Positions 1-6,824 of a DNA stretch of 11,994 nt are shown here, in pieces. The translations under genes were made by a program, and so were the position numbers. Positions within the stretch are counted from its first letter, which is position 1. Every line of letters begins with the position of its first letter. The notes under the pieces were generated by a model. That model searched no databases and was not told the origin of the DNA. It was given only the letters and a program-made list of their open reading frames with translations. Source of the stretch: Lachnospiraceae bacterium (GTDB lineage: Bacteria; Bacillota; Clostridia; Lachnospirales; Lachnospiraceae); assembly GCA_024694785.1 (NCBI GenBank), contig JAILJL010000159.1, positions 1 through 11,994 on the forward strand, written 5' to 3'.

Positions 1-1406
1 CTTGCAATATATCCTGCGGGATCCAATGCACGACACCTGATAACCGTATCTCTGTCTCTGACAGCTGATACGAACACTATCGGAACATTACTGTTAGTAA
101 TACTGTTAATCTGTCTGGCTGCACTTATGCCGTCTACTTCAGGCATATTGATATCCATAAGGACTATCTCCGGATACTCGTTCTTCGCTTCCTCAAAGAA
201 CTTAATCGCCTGTTTGCCCGACTTAAGCAGAATTACCTCAAACTCATCCTGAAGAATTGTTCTTAATGCCTGAAGATTGGTAAGCATATCATCTACAGCA
301 ACTATACGAGGCTTATTCATATTACCTCTATACTGTCCGACTGCGCCAACCATCGCATTACGCTCCTTCTCGGCAAGCATTAATCGCTCTTCGCGCTCAT
401 CATCAGGAAGCCCTATCGTTATATTAAGATTCTTCGGCTCGTTAAGGTCTATAAGTGTACCACTGAATAACTGTATAACAGGTCGAAGATTGTGTTCTCC
501 CGTATTATCCGCAATAACCCCGAACATACCGTTAGAAAGCATAACTTCAGTACCCTTCGCATAGAAAGGGACATACTGAAGAAATACCTCAACTACCTTC
601 TGGTCGAATAAGAATCCGCCACCACCCATGAGGTATTCTGCCGCATCAAGCGGGTAATATGCTTCTTTGTATGGTCTCTTGGAAATCAAAGCATCATAAT
701 TATCCGCAACACGAAGAATTCTCGCATACAGATTAAGCTGATATCCCTCAGCTCCGTTCGGATAACCCGAACCGTCGATATTCTCGTGGTGCGCTATGAT
801 TGCAAGCTTAACATCATCATCGATGTCTAATCTCGATGCAATCATCTGATGCGATAACGTCGGATGACTCTTGATTAACTCATATTCTTCCTTGGTAAGT
901 CTTGTAGGCTTATTAAGGATCTCCTGAGGTAACTTGGTCTTACCGATATCATGAAGAAGTCCTGCTATTGCAAGATTGACAAGATCCTCCTGCTCAAGAT
1001 TCATACCCATGCCGACAACGCAGGAAAGAACCGCTACGTTAACCGAATGCGCATAGGTATAATTATCGAAGGTTCTAAGATCCATAAGATCGAATGAAAT
1101 AACATCTTTGGCGAGTATCTCATTGACGATTCTGACGGCTGCTCCCATGCAACCGTCAATATCGCCGTTTTTGATACACTCCATACTTTCAGCTCTAAGC
1201 TCCGGTGATATCACCGGTTCGACCACAATTTCATTGGTCAAAAAATCATCTACGTATATACCGTCGAAATTGAATTTGGCAAGCCTTTTAAGATATGTCT
1301 CGGTAAGCATGACACCCTTAGGAATAAGTATGTGTCCTGCATCATCAAATATCTCATATCCAAGAATCATTCCCGGCTTGATGTTCTCTATCGGTACATA
1401 ACGCAT
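1..1406 (-). CDS. HD-GYP phosphodiesterase fused to a C-terminal receiver domain (C-terminus outside window)
   Basis: Probable cytoplasmic cyclic-di-GMP phosphodiesterase under receiver control. I read 468 complete codons from ATG at 1406 to the window edge with no stop. The HD-GYP core is intact: H120, H152-D153 (LLHDIGK), H181, H186, and HHENIDGSGYP at 206-216. After about 100 residues of linker, a receiver domain begins near 368, with acidic pair D372-D373, phosphoacceptor D418 (LMDINMP) and S447 at the Thr/Ser switch position. The domain order is the reverse of the common receiver-first arrangement. The codon for residue 469, where the conserved receiver Lys is expected, begins AG and so encodes Ser or Arg. 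The start is supported by GGAGAAG seven bases upstream. The gene lies 22 bp after the S1-protein gene and is probably co-transcribed with it. The family is certain; substrate and activity are inferred. Confidence 0.92.
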   Translation of the reverse strand, partial: MRYVPIENIKPGMILGYEIFDDAGHILIPKGVMLTETYLKRLAKFNFDGIYVDDFLTNEIVVEPVISPELRAESMECIKNGDIDGCMGAAVRIVNEILAKDVISFDLMDLRTFDNYTYAHSVNVAVLSCVVGMGMNLEQEDLVNLAIAGLLHDIGKTKLPQEILNKPTRLTKEEYELIKSHPTLSHQMIASRLDIDDDVKLAIIAHHENIDGSGYPNGAEGYQLNLYARILRVADNYDALISKRPYKEAYYPLDAAEYLMGGGGFLFDQKVVEVFLQYVPFYAKGTEVMLSNGMFGVIADNTGEHNLRPVIQLFSGTLIDLNEPKNLNITIGLPDDEREERLMLAEKERNAMVGAVGQYRGNMNKPRIVAVDDMLTNLQALRTILQDEFEVILLKSGKQAIKFFEEAKNEYPEIVLMDINMPEVDGISAARQINSITNSNVPIVFVSAVRDRDTVIRCRALDPAGYIA

Positions 1407-1428
1407 ATAATCTTCTCCGTCTAAAGAA

Positions 1429-2154
1429 TTATTTAACCTTGATGCCGCTAAGCAAGCCTGCAAGAGACGTGCTGATAGCTTCTTCGGTATACTCTACGTG
1501 GTCTTCTCTATCTGCTCTTTCTACTCTATCAGGTCTTTCTTTTCTTTCACGAGGTTCAGGAGCACTTTCGTCAAACTCCTTCATACTAAGTGAAAGCTTG
1601 TTACCCTTAACTTCAAGTAATTTAACCTTAACCTTATCTCCAACCTTTAATACATCCGAAGGAGCCTTAAGTCTTCTGTTACAGATTCTGGAGATGTGCA
1701 CAAGACCCTTAACGCCGTCGCCAAGGTCAACGAATGCACCGAAGTCTGTAAGTCCGTCAACAACACCTTCGTAATCCTCGCCAACCTTAAACGAATTAAG
1801 CTTGGCTTCTTTGGCCTGACGCTTCTTCTCGGCTTCAATCTCTCTAACCGACATAATAACGCTGTTCTTAGTCTCATCAACACTTATTACAACAGCTTCA
1901 ACCGTCTTATTGATATAAGAATCGGCATTCTCTATATAATCCGCAGATAACTGTGAGAGTGGAATAAAAGCTCTGATTCCGTTAACCTCTGTTGTTACTC
2001 CCCCCTTAACGGAAGTAAGAATCTTAACGGAGAAAACTTCCTTCTTCTCCATAGCGTCCTTAAGCTCCTGATAATTAGCGTCCATCGGACCCTTTCTCAA
2101 AGACTCTTCAAGCTCCGTCTTTAAATCCTCCATTGTCTCGATCTGTTCTGCCAT
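1429..2154 (-). CDS. S1 RNA-binding domain protein (ribosomal protein S1-like, two S1 domains)
   Basis: A 241-aa cytoplasmic protein with two S1 (OB-fold) domains, at about residues 36-104 and 125-192. The second is canonical (GLTDFGAFVDLG, then GLVHIS near 150-155). Domain one is more divergent and carries GIRAFIPLSQLS. A charged, Arg/Glu-rich, probably disordered tail covers 193-225, and a short hydrophobic end (SLAGLLSGIKVK) closes the protein. Short S1 proteins of Firmicutes are often annotated as ribosomal protein S1 homologues. With two domains rather than the six of E. coli RpsA, a full S1 role in initiation should not be assumed; general RNA binding is the safe call. The start follows a perfect AGGAGG at seven-base spacing. 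A promoter candidate lies upstream and the HD-GYP gene follows. Confidence 0.9.
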   Translation of the reverse strand: MAEQIETMEDLKTELEESLRKGPMDANYQELKDAMEKKEVFSVKILTSVKGGVTTEVNGIRAFIPLSQLSADYIENADSYINKTVEAVVISVDETKNSVIMSVREIEAEKKRQAKEAKLNSFKVGEDYEGVVDGLTDFGAFVDLGDGVKGLVHISRICNRRLKAPSDVLKVGDKVKVKLLEVKGNKLSLSMKEFDESAPEPRERKERPDRVERADREDHVEYTEEAISTSLAGLLSGIKVK

Positions 2155-2173
2155 TTTTTGCCTCCTAATACAT

Positions 2174-2187
2174 TCCGAATGCTCGGA
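2174..2187 (-). other. small hairpin in the leader of the S1-protein mRNA
   Basis: A perfect 5-bp inverted repeat, TCCGA-ATGC-TCGGA, lies between the promoter candidate and the ribosome binding site (about 2160-2165). The RNA could form a small stem-loop just upstream of the AGGAGG. No poly-U follows, so it is not a terminator. A regulatory role is only a possibility. Confidence 0.3.
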
Positions 2188-2203
2188 TTAATAATACTTC
2201 TCT

Positions 2204-2212
2204 ATTATATCA
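2204..2212 (-). promoter_or_regulatory. extended -10 promoter candidate for the S1-protein/HD-GYP operon
   Basis: On the minus strand the sequence reads TGATATAAT: a perfect TATAAT at 2204-2209 with the TG extension at 2211-2212. The hexamer 17 bp upstream (TTTAAT) is a poor -35, as is common for extended -10 promoters. It lies in the 92-bp gap after galM, about 50 bp before the S1-protein start, so the leader is short. No terminator was seen between galM and this site, so read-through from galM may add to expression. Confidence 0.6.
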
Positions 2213-2246
2213 AAGATAATTCCTTTATTAAAGTTTAAGTATGATA

Positions 2247-3308
2247 TTAATTATTGAATTCATACAATATCTTAAGGCTGTATTTCTCACCGACGCGCAG
2301 TATAGGCTTAACTATTCTATCGCCTTCCGCATTGATCACATTCGGTGGGTATTGCGGTTCTATACAGAATCCGCTGCGCTTTCCGTATGTTACGCCGTTC
2401 TTGCCGCCGCTCTCCTGGAGATAATTAGCTGTATAAAGCTGGAATCCCGGCGTATTGGCATATACACGCATTGTGATTCCTGAAGAATCACTTGAAGCTG
2501 TTGCTGCAAGGAACATATCATCTTTCTTCTTATCCGCAGTCTTCTTAATGACAAAGTTATGATCATAACCATTTGCCAGCTCCATCTGCATATCATCACT
2601 GAATATATCCTTAAGTAACGGCTTCGGTCTTGTGAAATCAAAGCACGTTCCTCTAACGCTGCAGGTCTTGCCTGTCGGAATCATTCTTGTCTTAAGCTCA
2701 CTATATAATTCCGAATTAAGTTCAAGTGTATGCCAGTTAAGATTAAGTGCGCTTTCACCCGACAGATTGAAATATGCATGGCTTGTCATATTAACAACTG
2801 TATCTTTATCGCTCTCGCCCTCTATCTCGAGCATAAGACCGTTATCTGTCAACGTATAAGTATATGTAAGCGTAAGATTACCCGGAAAACCGTATTTCAC
2901 TTCCGGATTAACCGCACGAAGAACAAGCTTGGTCTCGCTGCTTAATTCTTCATCTACCTTAAATGTCTGATAATGCGTACCCGAAGGTCCCGTGTGCAGG
3001 TTATTATTGCCGTCGTTACTTACAAGTGTATATTCGACATCATCAATCTTGTAGGTAGCATCTTCAATTCTGTTGCAATTTCTTCCCACAATCATTCCGA
3101 TATAAGCGTCTGTTCTCTTATATCCTTCAACATCGTCGAATCCCAAAAGGACATCACAAAAAGCGCCGTTACAATTCCTAACACGCAACGACCTTATAAG
3201 TCCTCCACAGTCCGAAACTTCTGCTTCAATATTCTCATTTGATAATAAAAACAGGGAAACCGGATTTGAATCAAATCCGGTTCCCCACTTAACCTGCTTT
3301 AATCCCAT
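2247..3308 (-). CDS. galM: aldose 1-epimerase (mutarotase)
   Basis: A cytoplasmic enzyme interconverting alpha and beta anomers of galactose or glucose, normally feeding the Leloir pathway. The 353-aa length is typical. Family landmarks are present: GRNCNRI at 75-81 (substrate-binding Arg), NNNLHTG with His105, NMTSHAYFNL with catalytic acid His177, GYDHN with Asp249, and GFCIEPQYPP with catalytic base Glu317. The start is two bases after the flagellin-like stop and has only a weak GGA ribosome binding site, so translation probably depends on coupling to the upstream gene. No other galactose gene is in the window, so the pairing with a flagellin-type gene is odd. Substrate preference among hexoses cannot be read from sequence. 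Confidence 0.93.
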   Translation of the reverse strand: MGLKQVKWGTGFDSNPVSLFLLSNENIEAEVSDCGGLIRSLRVRNCNGAFCDVLLGFDDVEGYKRTDAYIGMIVGRNCNRIEDATYKIDDVEYTLVSNDGNNNLHTGPSGTHYQTFKVDEELSSETKLVLRAVNPEVKYGFPGNLTLTYTYTLTDNGLMLEIEGESDKDTVVNMTSHAYFNLSGESALNLNWHTLELNSELYSELKTRMIPTGKTCSVRGTCFDFTRPKPLLKDIFSDDMQMELANGYDHNFVIKKTADKKKDDMFLAATASSDSSGITMRVYANTPGFQLYTANYLQESGGKNGVTYGKRSGFCIEPQYPPNVINAEGDRIVKPILRVGEKYSLKILYEFNN

Positions 3309-3310
3309 AA

Positions 3311-4075
3311 TTATAATCCAAGTAAATTCTTAGTCTCGTTCATCTTCTGCTGCATCTGATTTCTTTGCATCTGGGTGGAGTATTCATTCAATACTTCATT
3401 CTTCTTCATCTCGCTTACCTCCTTAGGGTAATCAAGATCTTCAATGGTGCTTAATGAAGCGTTTGAAAGCACAGATGCTTCCTTGTTATAATCAATCTGG
3501 TAATCAAGTGCATTGCCCGTAGCACCGAGACCACTTCTCTGATCTGTAATTGTCGCTATTGCCTCGTCTATCTTCTGCAATGCATCGTTAGATGCAATGT
3601 TGAGACCCGCAAGTCCCAAGGAATCAACCGAAGAATCAGTTGTCGTAATCGTTTTCGAATCCGGATTGCCGTTACCTTCAATCTGCAACTCGTTATCATC
3701 CAGCAATCTCTTGCCGTTGAACTGTGCCGTATCCACAACACCATTCATACCCTGCAGTAAAGCATCTGTCTCGTCCTGCATAGCCTTAATATCGTCGTCG
3801 CCATAAATAGCTGTATTCTGTGCCGCAACCGCAAGTTCACGAAGTCTCTGCAAGCTGCTGTTCATCGAGTCTAATGCGGAATCCGCCGTATTAACCAGAT
3901 TCTTGGCTGTGGACAGATTATTAACTCCTACATCATAGCCGTTAATCTGGGTCTTGGTCTTCTCGGCAATCTTAAGTCCCGCAGCATCGTCTGCAGCTCT
4001 GTTAATCTTCTTCGCCGAGCCTAACTTCTCATATGAACGCGAGAGAGCATCACTTAATCTACTAACACCACTCAT
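3311..4075 (-). CDS. short flagellin-like protein lacking the usual extreme N-terminus
   Basis: A 254-aa member of the flagellin family. The conserved N-terminal segment reads EKLGSAKKINRAADDAAGLK (16-35), followed by SSLQRLRELAVAAQNT (73-88) and AQFNGKRLL near 117-125. The C-terminal conserved part follows (IEDLDYPKEVSEMKKNEVL, 211-229) and ends in NLLGL. Between them is only a short variable part (about 126-190), so the surface-exposed D2/D3 region is missing. Normal flagellins begin with a further 15-20 residues containing an IN.N motif; these are absent, although a perfect AAGGAGGTG ribosome binding site five bases upstream fixes this start. It may be a minor filament, junction-like or non-motility axial protein rather than the main flagellin. 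It is divergent from DUF4364 and directly precedes galM. Confidence 0.85.
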   Translation of the reverse strand: MSGVSRLSDALSRSYEKLGSAKKINRAADDAAGLKIAEKTKTQINGYDVGVNNLSTAKNLVNTADSALDSMNSSLQRLRELAVAAQNTAIYGDDDIKAMQDETDALLQGMNGVVDTAQFNGKRLLDDNELQIEGNGNPDSKTITTTDSSVDSLGLAGLNIASNDALQKIDEAIATITDQRSGLGATGNALDYQIDYNKEASVLSNASLSTIEDLDYPKEVSEMKKNEVLNEYSTQMQRNQMQQKMNETKNLLGL

Positions 4076-4098
4076 AAGGACACCTCCTTGAATATATA

Positions 4099-4126
4099 AT
4101 GCATACCTTCACAGAAAGGTCAGCAT
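4099..4126 (-). other. stem-loop in the leader of the flagellin-like mRNA
   Basis: ATGC (4099-4102) pairs with GCAT (4123-4126), and ACCTT (4105-4109) pairs with AAGGT (4116-4120). A symmetric 2x2 internal loop separates the two stems and the apical loop has six bases. The structure sits between the predicted transcription start (about 4143) and the ribosome binding site (about 4081-4089). No U-run follows, so it is not a terminator. It could affect mRNA stability or translation; that is inference. Confidence 0.4.
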
Positions 4127-4149
4127 CACATACTTATAGATTCTGATAA

Positions 4150-4178
4150 ATTATACTATATTCCCTTAATTTCAGCAA
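4150..4178 (-). promoter_or_regulatory. sigma-A-type promoter candidate for the flagellin-like gene
   Basis: On the minus strand there is a perfect TATAAT at 4150-4155 and TTGCTG at 4173-4178, with a 17-bp spacer. The -35 matches the consensus only in its TTG. The distance to the start codon (about 75 bp) leaves room for a structured leader. I looked for the flagellar sigma-28 pattern (TAAA, about 15 bp, CCGATAT) and found no convincing match here, which is unusual for a late flagellar gene. Confidence 0.55.
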
Positions 4179-4250
4179 CCTTTTACACAAATTTTTCAAC
4201 TTCACATCATTCTTTAAATACATAAACGACTATATTTTATGACATTTTTC

Positions 4251-4280
4251 TTGATTATTACCTTATTATGATGTTATTAT
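4251..4280 (+). promoter_or_regulatory. promoter candidate for the DUF4364 gene
   Basis: TTGATT at 4251-4256 and TATTAT at 4275-4280 are separated by 18 bp. A TG at 4272-4273 gives an extended -10 (TGTTATTAT). The start codon is 31 bp further on, behind a GGAGGGG ribosome binding site. It diverges from the flagellin-like promoter in the same 235-bp AT-rich spacer; the two -35 regions are about 70 bp apart. Confidence 0.55.
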
Positions 4281-4310
4281 CTTATTTGAAGCTATAAAGG
4301 GAGGGGTTCC

Positions 4311-4835
4311 ATGACAACATCAGAACCGGCTACACTTTACAAATTAATAATACTGTTCATGCTTGATAAATCCGATATTCCGTTGTCAAATACCAACATC
4401 TCGGATTTCATACTTGCGATGGACTATACCAACTATTTCACATTACAGCAGACGCTGGAGGAACTCGAGAAGTCCAAGCTTATAACATCCGAAGCTCCGA
4501 CATCGAAGGATACCTTCTATCGAATAACCGATAATGGCAAGGTGACACTTGAATACTTCTCTGACAGAATATCCGGCGCCATCAAAGAAGACGTGCTTAA
4601 TTACTATAAGACACACGATATTTCACTTAAAAAGGACACCGTTGTGGTTGCGGAATACTACAACACCCATGGCAATCAATATGCCGTCCGCTGTCAGATT
4701 AAGAGCAATAACGTGATTGTATTCGAGGTTGATTTCAACATTCTCGGTCTTGAACAGGCAGAAGCAATCTGCGAGAACTTCAAGAACAAAAGCGATGACG
4801 TCTTTGCATATCTTATGGATATGCTCATTCAGTAG
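4311..4835 (+). CDS. DUF4364 family protein (winged-helix-like N-terminus)
   Basis: A 174-aa soluble protein that I recognise as the DUF4364 family of Firmicutes. Residues 7-85 look like a winged helix-turn-helix, as in PadR/MarR-type small regulators: an initial helix (LYKLIILFMLDK), a recognition-helix-like part around 42-58 (TLQQTLEELEKSKLI) and a wing ending FYRITDNGKVTLEYF. Residues 100-174 form an alpha/beta C-terminal region with no clear catalytic motif. Its function is not established; transcriptional regulation or nucleic-acid binding is plausible from the fold. It is the only plus-strand gene here, divergent from the flagellin-like gene, which makes that gene an obvious candidate target. 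The start is supported by GGAGGGG five bases upstream. Confidence 0.85.
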   Translation: MTTSEPATLYKLIILFMLDKSDIPLSNTNISDFILAMDYTNYFTLQQTLEELEKSKLITSEAPTSKDTFYRITDNGKVTLEYFSDRISGAIKEDVLNYYKTHDISLKKDTVVVAEYYNTHGNQYAVRCQIKSNNVIVFEVDFNILGLEQAEAICENFKNKSDDVFAYLMDMLIQ

Positions 4836-4854
4836 AATAATGAACTTTTATAAC

Positions 4855-4891
4855 AAAAAGCAGTCCGCTACTCACGCGAACTGCTCTTTTT
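4855..4891. terminator. bidirectional Rho-independent terminator between DUF4364 and the flavin reductase
   Basis: The left arm AGCAGT-C-CGC (4859-4868) pairs with GCG-A-ACTGCT (4876-4885) around a 7-base loop with one C/A mismatch. Five T's follow on the plus strand (4887-4891) and five A's precede it (4855-4859), which read as T's on the minus strand. It can therefore stop both convergent genes. The right arm and half the stem are coding sequence for the last residues of the flavin reductase, whose stop codon is at 4868-4870. Confidence 0.85.
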
Positions 4892-5479
4892 ATTGGTTTT
4901 TTTAACTATTTTCTTATTATTCTTATTAACGGAAAAACCGAATGTGCCAACTTTCCTGCCAAGTGCAAAGTAACCACCATGTGAATATGTAACAAGGCCG
5001 GTATCATTAAGGTTGAATACTTTCCTCTCGTCCATATACCTGTCGTCCACACGGACATTAACAACTTCCGCGATGAACATATCATGGCTTCCAAGCTCTT
5101 TGATCTCTTTGACCTTGCACTCTATAGATACCGGAGATTCCTTAATCTGCGGGGCCTTAACCTCCTTTGACGGAGCGGCAGTAAGATTCATCTCCTTAAA
5201 CTTGTCAACGTCACGTCCCGACTTAACGCCGCAATAATCGCACGCTTTTATAAGGTCTTCCGTGACAAGGTTGATTACGTACTCTCCCGTATTCCTTATT
5301 ATATCATGGGAAAAGCGCGCTTTTGTAATTGATATCGATACCATCGGCGGATTGGAGCATACCGTTCCCGCCCAGGCAATTGTAATAATATTAGGCGTAA
5401 TCTCATCGCTTCCGCAGCTTACCATTACAACCGGCAGGGGATACAGCATATTACCCGGTTTAAAATCCACATAGCCCAT
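4868..5479 (-). CDS. flavin reductase family protein (FMN-binding split barrel)
   Basis: A 203-aa soluble protein with the FMN-binding split-barrel fold of flavin reductase-like enzymes. Residues 30-70 carry the characteristic stretch (NIITIAWAGTVCSNPPM, then RFSHDIIRNTGEYVINL). Residues 131-144 (SHDMFIAEVVNVRV) match the conserved second half. These proteins use FMN to pass electrons from NAD(P)H or act as flavoproteins in anaerobes; the partner here is unknown. The open frame extends to 5545, but the ATG at 5479 is preferred: it has a GGGGTG ribosome binding site and overlaps the upstream stop by one base (TAATG), indicating translational coupling. The C-terminal lysine-rich tail (188-203) is an extension beyond the barrel, partly encoded by the terminator stem. 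Confidence 0.88.
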   Translation of the reverse strand: MGYVDFKPGNMLYPLPVVMVSCGSDEITPNIITIAWAGTVCSNPPMVSISITKARFSHDIIRNTGEYVINLVTEDLIKACDYCGVKSGRDVDKFKEMNLTAAPSKEVKAPQIKESPVSIECKVKEIKELGSHDMFIAEVVNVRVDDRYMDERKVFNLNDTGLVTYSHGGYFALGRKVGTFGFSVNKNNKKIVKKTNKKSSSRE

Positions 5480-6045
5480 TAAAACACCCCTATTCCGTGC
5501 AATACATAAATCACGAGAACAAGGAACGTGCCGATTGCAGTCCATGTTGTGAGTGTCAGAAGTCGCTTAACCGAGGCAAACTTTGCATCGATATTAACCT
5601 CTTTGGCTGATTTCTTATCAATCTCCGATACAAGTGCCTGAATATTCCTGTATGTCTTAACATTCTCGGAATGTATCTTATCTTCAACCGATAAGAAGCT
5701 ATCCTTCACTTCCTGCTTAAGAGAAGCCACTTCTTCTGCTATCGTGTTCTTAAGTTCCTGTGAATAATTGTCACCACTACTCTTGATAGATTCTTCAAGA
5801 CGTACCTGCAATTCATCAATTTTCTCATTCATCTCTGCCATATTACTGTTCAATGCCCCTTTAAAACTCGGTATTATGTGCTGTATCTTACTCTCGATAC
5901 TACTCTCTTCCATCTTATCCGCAGCAGGCTTATCCGACTCTCCGGAAGGCTTATGCTTAACCGGCCTTGGCGGTGTCTTCACATATTGCCGTGATGGTCT
6001 TCTGACTCCGAGAAGTCCTTCAGCCAATCTATCAAATAGTGACAT
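5479..6045 (-). CDS. tail-anchored coiled-coil membrane protein, function unknown
   Basis: A 188-aa protein I cannot assign to a named family. An amphipathic start (MSLFDRLAEGLLGVRR) is followed by a basic, proline-rich linker (16-45). A long helical, probably coiled-coil region covers about 62-160 (for example MNEKIDELQVRLEESI). A single hydrophobic segment lies at 163-186, with only two residues after it. There is no signal peptide, so the protein should sit in the cytoplasm, anchored by its C-terminus. The start has an AAGGGG ribosome binding site that overlaps the stop of the FliD-like gene; the gap is 10 bp. It is coupled to the flavin reductase downstream. A scaffold role at the membrane is a guess from shape only. 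Confidence 0.85.
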   Translation of the reverse strand: MSLFDRLAEGLLGVRRPSRQYVKTPPRPVKHKPSGESDKPAADKMEESSIESKIQHIIPSFKGALNSNMAEMNEKIDELQVRLEESIKSSGDNYSQELKNTIAEEVASLKQEVKDSFLSVEDKIHSENVKTYRNIQALVSEIDKKSAKEVNIDAKFASVKRLLTLTTWTAIGTFLVLVIYVLHGIGVF

Positions 6046-6055
6046 CTTATTCCCC

Positions 6056-6796
6056 TTAAACTATGTTATCAAATACTGACGAGAAATCATTTGCCTTGGT
6101 CATACGCGCATTATCACCATATGTGGTAACTCTCGATGCTGCATTTGTAGCCGACATCGAAAGATACGATGCAGATGCATTAAGGTTATGCGCATACGAA
6201 CCCACACCCTTGAAAAGCGACTTTGCAGGAGTCATATCGACTTCCTTCATCTTGCCGTCCTTATCCTTATACATATCTTCGTTCAATTTCATCGTATTGT
6301 CTTTGTTGATTGTAATACCAACCTTACCGAGAAGTCCGGCATTAACCGCTGTCGACTTAACCATCGATGATGCAGCCGAAAGCACGGATGTATTGGTTGC
6401 ATCCTTTGCCGCATTGATTGTATCGTTATAATTCTCGACAAAAGCCTTGAGGTTATCATATACCTTCTCGCGATCCTTATCCGTCTTAGGGTCAAAATTC
6501 GTACCCATAAGCTTGGTTGCGGAATCAAGAAGCTCATTGGCATCAGCTTTGATACCTGTCAATGTCTTTGCTTCCGTTGTATTCTTTGACTTAATGTTAG
6601 ACTTTGCGTCGCTTCCCTGCTGCTTATAATAGTTCTTAACAAGTCTATAATAAGATCCGCTTCTTATCGAAGCATAATCCGCAAGTATGCTTCCGGTAGT
6701 ACCCGAAGCACTATTGCCATAACTACTCGTTCTGCTATTCAAACTAGAAAACATCGTACTAATTGAATCTGAAGAAATTCCATACATCCTTGTCAT
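6056..6796 (-). CDS. FliD C-terminal-like protein without the usual N-terminal half
   Basis: A 246-aa protein. From about residue 85 it resembles the C-terminal domain of the flagellar cap protein FliD: LKAFVENYNDTINAAKD (about 116-132), then LLGKVGITINKDNTMKLNED, matching the FliD pattern of an amphipathic pair of helices followed by a G-[IV] beta strand with a polar turn. Its N-terminus is Ser/Gly-rich (ISSDSISTMFSSLNSRTSS), then SIRSGSYYRLVKNYYKQQ. The FliD N-terminal D0 helix and head domain are absent, since full FliD is usually 450-700 aa. I chose ATG 6796, with AAGGAG eight bases upstream, over the GTG at 6805, which lies within that ribosome binding site. The FliD relation is moderately secure; a capping role is not shown. 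Confidence 0.7.
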   Translation of the reverse strand: MTRMYGISSDSISTMFSSLNSRTSSYGNSASGTTGSILADYASIRSGSYYRLVKNYYKQQGSDAKSNIKSKNTTEAKTLTGIKADANELLDSATKLMGTNFDPKTDKDREKVYDNLKAFVENYNDTINAAKDATNTSVLSAASSMVKSTAVNAGLLGKVGITINKDNTMKLNEDMYKDKDGKMKEVDMTPAKSLFKGVGSYAHNLNASASYLSMSATNAASRVTTYGDNARMTKANDFSSVFDNIV

Positions 6797-6824
6797 CAAA
6801 ATCACTCCTTATCTAAAACTGAAC

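Noticed and set aside
4156..4200. Sigma-28 (flagellar) promoter for the flagellin-like gene
   Set aside because: A TAAA occurs, but the sequence at the right spacing does not match CCGATAT; the TATAAT pair is better.
5480..5545. 22-residue N-terminal extension of the flavin reductase
   Set aside because: The extension lies wholly inside the upstream coding region. The ATG at 5479 has its own ribosome binding site and the TAATG overlap.
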